64,000 nucleotides of DNA, taken from contig JBGTSJ010000006.1 of assembly GCA_041940305.1 (NCBI GenBank), positions 124,001 through 188,000 on the forward strand, written 5' to 3'. Origin of the DNA: JBGTSJ01 sp041940305 (GTDB lineage: Bacteria; Planctomycetota; Planctomycetia; Planctomycetales; Planctomycetaceae). Position 1 is the stretch's first letter, and every line of letters starts with the position of its first letter. Shown here one piece after another: positions 60,281 to 64,000 of this stretch. Under the pieces are notes generated by a model that ran no database searches, had not been told where the DNA came from, and worked only from the letters and a program-made list of their open reading frames with translations. Both the position numbers and the translations under genes were made by a program.

Positions 60281-60462
60281 CCCCGCCCCTCCCATGCAGC
60301 CGCATCCGGCGCTGCATGCCCTTCGAACCTCCATCCGTTCGACCGCCACTGCCGACCGGCAGGCCGCCATCGCAGCGGATTCGAGTTTCGCGCACTACTC
60401 GATCTGACACTTCATCAGCGGAACGAATCCGCAGTTCGGACAGCAGGAAGGCGGACGAAGTG

Positions 60463-62760
60463 ATGCGGTCGCTGCGCATAATGGCCTTGTTGCTGCTGCT
60501 CACTCCCGGTTGTCGGGCGCCCGGGCTGTTTTCGCGAAACGACCCGCTCGACGACGCACTGCCCCCGTCAGAATCTCAGACTTCGCTGGCGGCCGGCCCC
60601 AACGTGCCCGCTGCGGCAGGCACCCTTCCTGCCAGTCCGTCTGATCCGGACCAACTTCAGCGGCAACTCGCCGCACGCGGCCCCGGCATGATGCAGACGT
60701 CCCCGGACCCCACGCGGTCTTCGCAGAATCTGCAGTCTCTCCCCGTCTCGGAACTGCTGGCCCGCGGAGAACAGGCCTACAACGAACAGCGACTGCGCGA
60801 GGCACGGCAGTATCTGGAAGCCATTGTTCACAAGCAACCCGCCCATCCCCGCGCGCATCACCTGCTCGCAGTCGTGTCCGATCTGGAAGGCCGGTTCGGC
60901 GATGCGGAGCACCACTACCAGTTGGCGCTGCAGTCCGACTCCAACAACGCCGCCATCGTCGGCGACCTCGGCTACTCCTACCTCCTGCAGGGCCGCCACG
61001 ATCTGGCCGAGCAATACCTGCAGCAGGCCCGCTTGCTCGATCCCGCGCACGTCAATGCCGCGCAGAATCTGGCCCTGCTTCATAGCCTGCGCGGCGACTA
61101 CTCCCGCGCCCGGACCACTCTGGCCGAGATCCTGCCCCCCGCCCAGGTCGACCAGAAGCTGGCCCAACTGTTCCCTTCCGGCGCTCCCGGAACCATGCCG
61201 TCCAATCAATTCCATCCAGGTTCGCCCTACGATCCCCCATCTCCGGCTAACACCGCCGCCTCCCAGCCCGGATGGCAGCAGCCGTCATACGGCCCCCCCG
61301 GCATGACCACGCAAGCGATGCCTGTTGATCCGCGCTACGCGGCCGCGAACCCGGGATATCCTCCTGGAGTGAATGACTCGGATCCGGGACTGATCAACCA
61401 CCGTCTCGCCGCCATTGACCGTTCGGGATACCCCTCCAACGGTGCTCCGATCGTCGTCGGTCCCGGATCAGCGACGGCATCCCCCGCGATTCAGAATCCC
61501 ACGTTCCCCAGTATGTCGGCTGGTCCGACTCAGCCGACTGGCCGCTCAGCCGACGCACCGTATATGACCGGAGCGGTCTCCCCCCACAGTTCCGTTCAGT
61601 CGGCGGTCGGCTTCCGGCCGGAAGTCGGAGACTTCACCGGCGGCGATTCCAGCGCGGCCACGAATGCCCCTCATCCTCAGCGCCGCTGGCCCCCCTCCAC
61701 CTGGCCTCCCGAGCCGACGTCGACCGGCGTTCAGCCCGTCTCAGGAGAATCGGGCGAGCCGGCGACCGCCCCGGCATCCGGCGGCGTGACATATCTGATG
61801 CCCAACCGATCGGCGCAGCAGCCGGCCCCCGCAACTCGGCAACAACCGGCCGCTATGATGACGACACCGGCTCCGAGTTCTCCGTCCCCGGCGCCGCGCA
61901 CCTCGTCGTCCCTGTCAGAGCCCGTCCTGTACGACACAGGTCCGGGCAACTCACGCACCGTGACCTGGAACGGCCCGTTCCCCCAACAGTCGTCGACGCC
62001 GGCCCCGCTGCAGCCGCCGAATCCCGCATCGCCCCAGACCTCGACTGATGACGCAGCGCGGCGCACGGCCGCCGCCATCGGACTCAACGCCGGGTCGCAT
62101 CAACCCTATCCGCTCGTCGAACGCACGTCTCCGGGCACGTCCTCCGTTTCTGGCAACCAGTTTCCGCCGCCCCAGCGTCAACTCCCCGGCATGTCGCTGC
62201 CCGCCATGCTCGCTCCGTACAACCAGCCGCCGGTCGCGGGCGCCGGTCCGGTGCAGCCCCAGACGCAGCAGGCCAACGCCGCCCAATCCCTCCCTTACAT
62301 TCAGTTCGAGGCCCCGCCCGCTCCATCAACGCCGTCGCTCCAGTCCTATGCGGACGAGCGGGCCCGCTACGACAGCCAGTTCAACGCACAGGCGCAGCAG
62401 ACCTACGGCACGTCGCCGAGCAACTTCATTCCGACTCCCGCCAATGCCACGCCGGCGCCGGTCTACGAAGTCCCGGCGTACCGCACGCAATCCGGCAGCG
62501 CTGCGCCCCCCGTCAATCACGAAACAGGCACACCCTGGCCCGGCCGCCCCGCTCAATCGACGACTTCTGGTACGGCCGGGGCCGCCCAGGCCAACAACCA
62601 GCCGGCGCAGGTCCCCAACTCCAACGGCATCATCGTCCCGCCCCCCTACTCGACCACGCAGCGCAGCTCAAGCCCCGCCGCGCCGATGCAGACTTATCCG
62701 CCGCGCACGACGACCGATTCCTATCAGGGACCGGTGATCATCCCCGGCGGCGGATACTGA
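60463..62760 (+). CDS. TPR lipoprotein with a long Pro/Gln/Ser-rich tail
   Basis: A 765-residue protein from ATG 60463; the open frame upstream lacks a signal. The leader ends LLLTPGCRAPG, a loose lipobox. TPR units occupy about residues 105-230: LLARGEQAYNEQRLREARQYLEAIVHKQP, AHHLLAVVSDLEGRFGDAEHHYQLALQSD and AAIVGDLGYSYLLQGRHDLAEQYLQQARLLDP, quoted here only to mark their repeats. The remaining 500 residues are low-complexity (Pro, Gln, Ser, Ala, Thr) without known domains. Probably an outer-membrane or envelope scaffold, function unknown. Confidence 0.75.
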   Translation: MRSLRIMALLLLLTPGCRAPGLFSRNDPLDDALPPSESQTSLAAGPNVPAAAGTLPASPSDPDQLQRQLAARGPGMMQTSPDPTRSSQNLQSLPVSELLARGEQAYNEQRLREARQYLEAIVHKQPAHPRAHHLLAVVSDLEGRFGDAEHHYQLALQSDSNNAAIVGDLGYSYLLQGRHDLAEQYLQQARLLDPAHVNAAQNLALLHSLRGDYSRARTTLAEILPPAQVDQKLAQLFPSGAPGTMPSNQFHPGSPYDPPSPANTAASQPGWQQPSYGPPGMTTQAMPVDPRYAAANPGYPPGVNDSDPGLINHRLAAIDRSGYPSNGAPIVVGPGSATASPAIQNPTFPSMSAGPTQPTGRSADAPYMTGAVSPHSSVQSAVGFRPEVGDFTGGDSSAATNAPHPQRRWPPSTWPPEPTSTGVQPVSGESGEPATAPASGGVTYLMPNRSAQQPAPATRQQPAAMMTTPAPSSPSPAPRTSSSLSEPVLYDTGPGNSRTVTWNGPFPQQSSTPAPLQPPNPASPQTSTDDAARRTAAAIGLNAGSHQPYPLVERTSPGTSSVSGNQFPPPQRQLPGMSLPAMLAPYNQPPVAGAGPVQPQTQQANAAQSLPYIQFEAPPAPSTPSLQSYADERARYDSQFNAQAQQTYGTSPSNFIPTPANATPAPVYEVPAYRTQSGSAAPPVNHETGTPWPGRPAQSTTSGTAGAAQANNQPAQVPNSNGIIVPPPYSTTQRSSSPAAPMQTYPPRTTTDSYQGPVIIPGGGY

Positions 62761-62770
62761 TGAACCCGGA

Positions 62771-64000
62771 TCAGCCCGCAAGAATCTGCTGCTCCAGCGA
62801 TCGCAGCAGATCATCCACCGGCCACGTTTCGGTCGCCACGCGGATGTCTCCCCCGCTCTCCACCATCCGTCCGATCTTCCGCTCGGCCGACATCACCGTC
62901 GCGTGATCGCGGCCCCCGAAGTATCGGCCGATTTCGCTGTACGGCTGCTGCGTCAATCGCCGCGCCAGGTACATCGCCAGCATCCGCGGCTGCGTCAGCA
63001 GTCGGGCTCGCGACGCCGACTTGAGTTCGTCGGCCGTCACGCGAAACAGCCGGCACACAGCCTGCTCGATGTCCGCGATCCGCACGATCTTGAGGCAATC
63101 CCGCTCCAGGCTCGACAGCACCGTCCGCGCCGCCGATGCTCCCACGCGCCGACCCGTCATGCTCTCATACGTCTGCAGACAGTTCAGTGCGCCGATCAAC
63201 TCCCGCACGTTGTTGGTGAACCGCTCTGCCACGAGATCGAGCGCCGCCTCGTCAGCCGGCAGCCGCAGCGCCTGAGCCCGCTGCCGCACGATGGCGCGGC
63301 GCGTCTCCAGGTCCGGAGGCTCGATCCGGCAGACCAGGCCCGACAGCAGCCGCGACACCAGTTCATCGCTCGACTTCGTCAGCAGCCGCGGATGCCGGTC
63401 GGCGGCAACCACCACCTGCCGTCCTTCCCGCTCCAGCTTCTTGACCGTATGCAGGAACTCGTCCTGAAATGCCTTCTTCCCGTCCAGGAAATCCATGTCG
63501 TCCAGCAGCAGTACGTCCACGTTCCGAAACCGCTGCCGGAAACTGGGCACCGACTTCGCCGTCAGCGCCTGCGAGAAATAATTGCCGAAGTTCTCGGCCG
63601 TCAGCAGCAGCACCTGCAGAGCCGGGAAGTCCTTGCGGAGTTGCCGATAGATCCCCTCCAGCAGGTGCGTCTTCCCGCTCCCCACCCCCCCGTGCAGATA
63701 CAGCGGGTTGTACTTCTCCCCCGGAGCCGCGGCAACCTGCCGTGCCGCGGCCAGCGCCAGTTCATTGCAGGTTCCGCACACAAACTGCCGCAGATCGGCG
63801 TAATGCCGTGACTTCTGGGGGGTCACCTGCGATTCCCGCGACGTGCGCCGCGCGACCGAGGGCTTCGGCTTCGGCGACGCTCCGCCGGGCGCAGTCGATT
63901 CCGACAAAGCGCTCGCGTCCACATCCAGACGCACCCGCGCCCCCGGACCCAGCAGCCGCTGTGCGACTTCGCTCAGCTCGCCGCGGAACTGCTTCTGAAT
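62771..64000 (-). CDS. dnaA: Chromosomal replication initiator DnaA (5' end outside window)
   Basis: The frame is open to the last base, giving 409 residues; the N-terminal domain I is only partly inside (IQKQFRGELSEVAQRLLG). AAA+ domain: Walker A LHGGVGSGKTHLLEGIYRQL, Walker B VDVLLLDDMDFLDGK, sensor region VVVAADRHPRLL, then RFTNNVRELIGALNCL. The C-terminal domain IV holds the DnaA signature YSEIGRYFGGRDHATVMSAERKI (parts), which reads DnaA boxes. It unwinds the origin. No DnaA-box cluster is seen nearby within the window. It is transcribed leftwards and converges on the TPR lipoprotein gene. Confidence 0.95.
   Translation of the reverse strand: MQKQFRGELSEVAQRLLGPGARVRLDVDASALSESTAPGGASPKPKPSVARRTSRESQVTPQKSRHYADLRQFVCGTCNELALAAARQVAAAPGEKYNPLYLHGGVGSGKTHLLEGIYRQLRKDFPALQVLLLTAENFGNYFSQALTAKSVPSFRQRFRNVDVLLLDDMDFLDGKKAFQDEFLHTVKKLEREGRQVVVAADRHPRLLTKSSDELVSRLLSGLVCRIEPPDLETRRAIVRQRAQALRLPADEAALDLVAERFTNNVRELIGALNCLQTYESMTGRRVGASAARTVLSSLERDCLKIVRIADIEQAVCRLFRVTADELKSASRARLLTQPRMLAMYLARRLTQQPYSEIGRYFGGRDHATVMSAERKIGRMVESGGDIRVATETWPVDDLLRSLEQQILAG

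Noticed and set aside
62761..64000. Possible replication origin next to dnaA
   Set aside because: Only the 3' side of dnaA is in the window and there is a 10-base gap to the next gene; no cluster of DnaA boxes seen.

Overview
The window looks like a chromosomal segment of a planctomycete (Planctomycetota, probably Planctomycetales). The reasons are high GC content, a DUF1559 pseudopilin-like protein, an HTTM protein, an ECF sigma factor next to a zinc-finger/Ser-Thr kinase/LRR/LamG receptor, exported caspase-fold proteases, Pro/Gln-rich lipoproteins, and a tyrosine recombinase of a type I associate with this phylum. Genus cannot be decided from the sequence alone.

Layout. 1-13.6 kb is housekeeping and hypothetical: the 3' end of a dihydrolipoamide dehydrogenase gene, an exported caspase-like protease, DUF493, SppA, an exported TPR-like protein, an exported esterase, YjbQ, a TIM-barrel sugar epimerase-like protein, a Trm112-like zinc protein followed by an exported methyltransferase, MscL, a 58-residue coiled-coil protein coupled to a Tsr3/DTW-like protein, and a putative lipoprotein. 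14.5-27.5 kb is a Flp/Tad pilus island (cpaE, cpaF, tadB, tadC, two TadE-like genes and one TadG-like gene). Four signalling genes precede it and a FixJ-type regulator follows it. The matching Flp pilin lies about 32 kb away at 59.07 kb. No secretin, CpaB or prepilin peptidase is in the window. 28-32.6 kb holds an Asp-rich tandem-repeat secreted protein, the DUF1559/HTTM overlapping pair and a small membrane protein.

32.6-37.3 kb is gene-poor and decayed: two inverted paralogues of an unrecognised family of about 95 residues, a hydrolase with a broken redoxin-like front end, a small ORF with a good ribosome binding site, and a glycosyltransferase pseudogene with a nonsense codon and a frameshift. 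37.4-43.6 kb holds the ECF sigma factor, the receptor kinase and a secreted TSP3-repeat protein. 43.6-44.6 kb has a truncated integrase beside tRNA-Arg(TCT). 44.6-54.6 kb has a sulfotransferase, an LRR membrane protein, a DUF5009/HGSNAT-like acyltransferase, an M42 aminopeptidase, a large HyuA-HyuB (5-oxoprolinase-like) fusion interrupted by repeat-derived in-frame peptides, and a cyclophilin.

54.9-64 kb has a second caspase/legumain-fold protease, a compact arsR-aquaporin-arsC operon on the minus strand, DUF434, the Flp pilin, folK, a TPR lipoprotein and most of dnaA, which runs off the right edge.

The most unusual signals are the palindromic repeat copies inside the HyuAB gene and the inverted pair of small unknown paralogues. 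Also notable are the split pilus system with dense signalling genes, the Asp-rich 81-base repeats, the pump-less ars operon, and the truncated integrase beside a tRNA gene.
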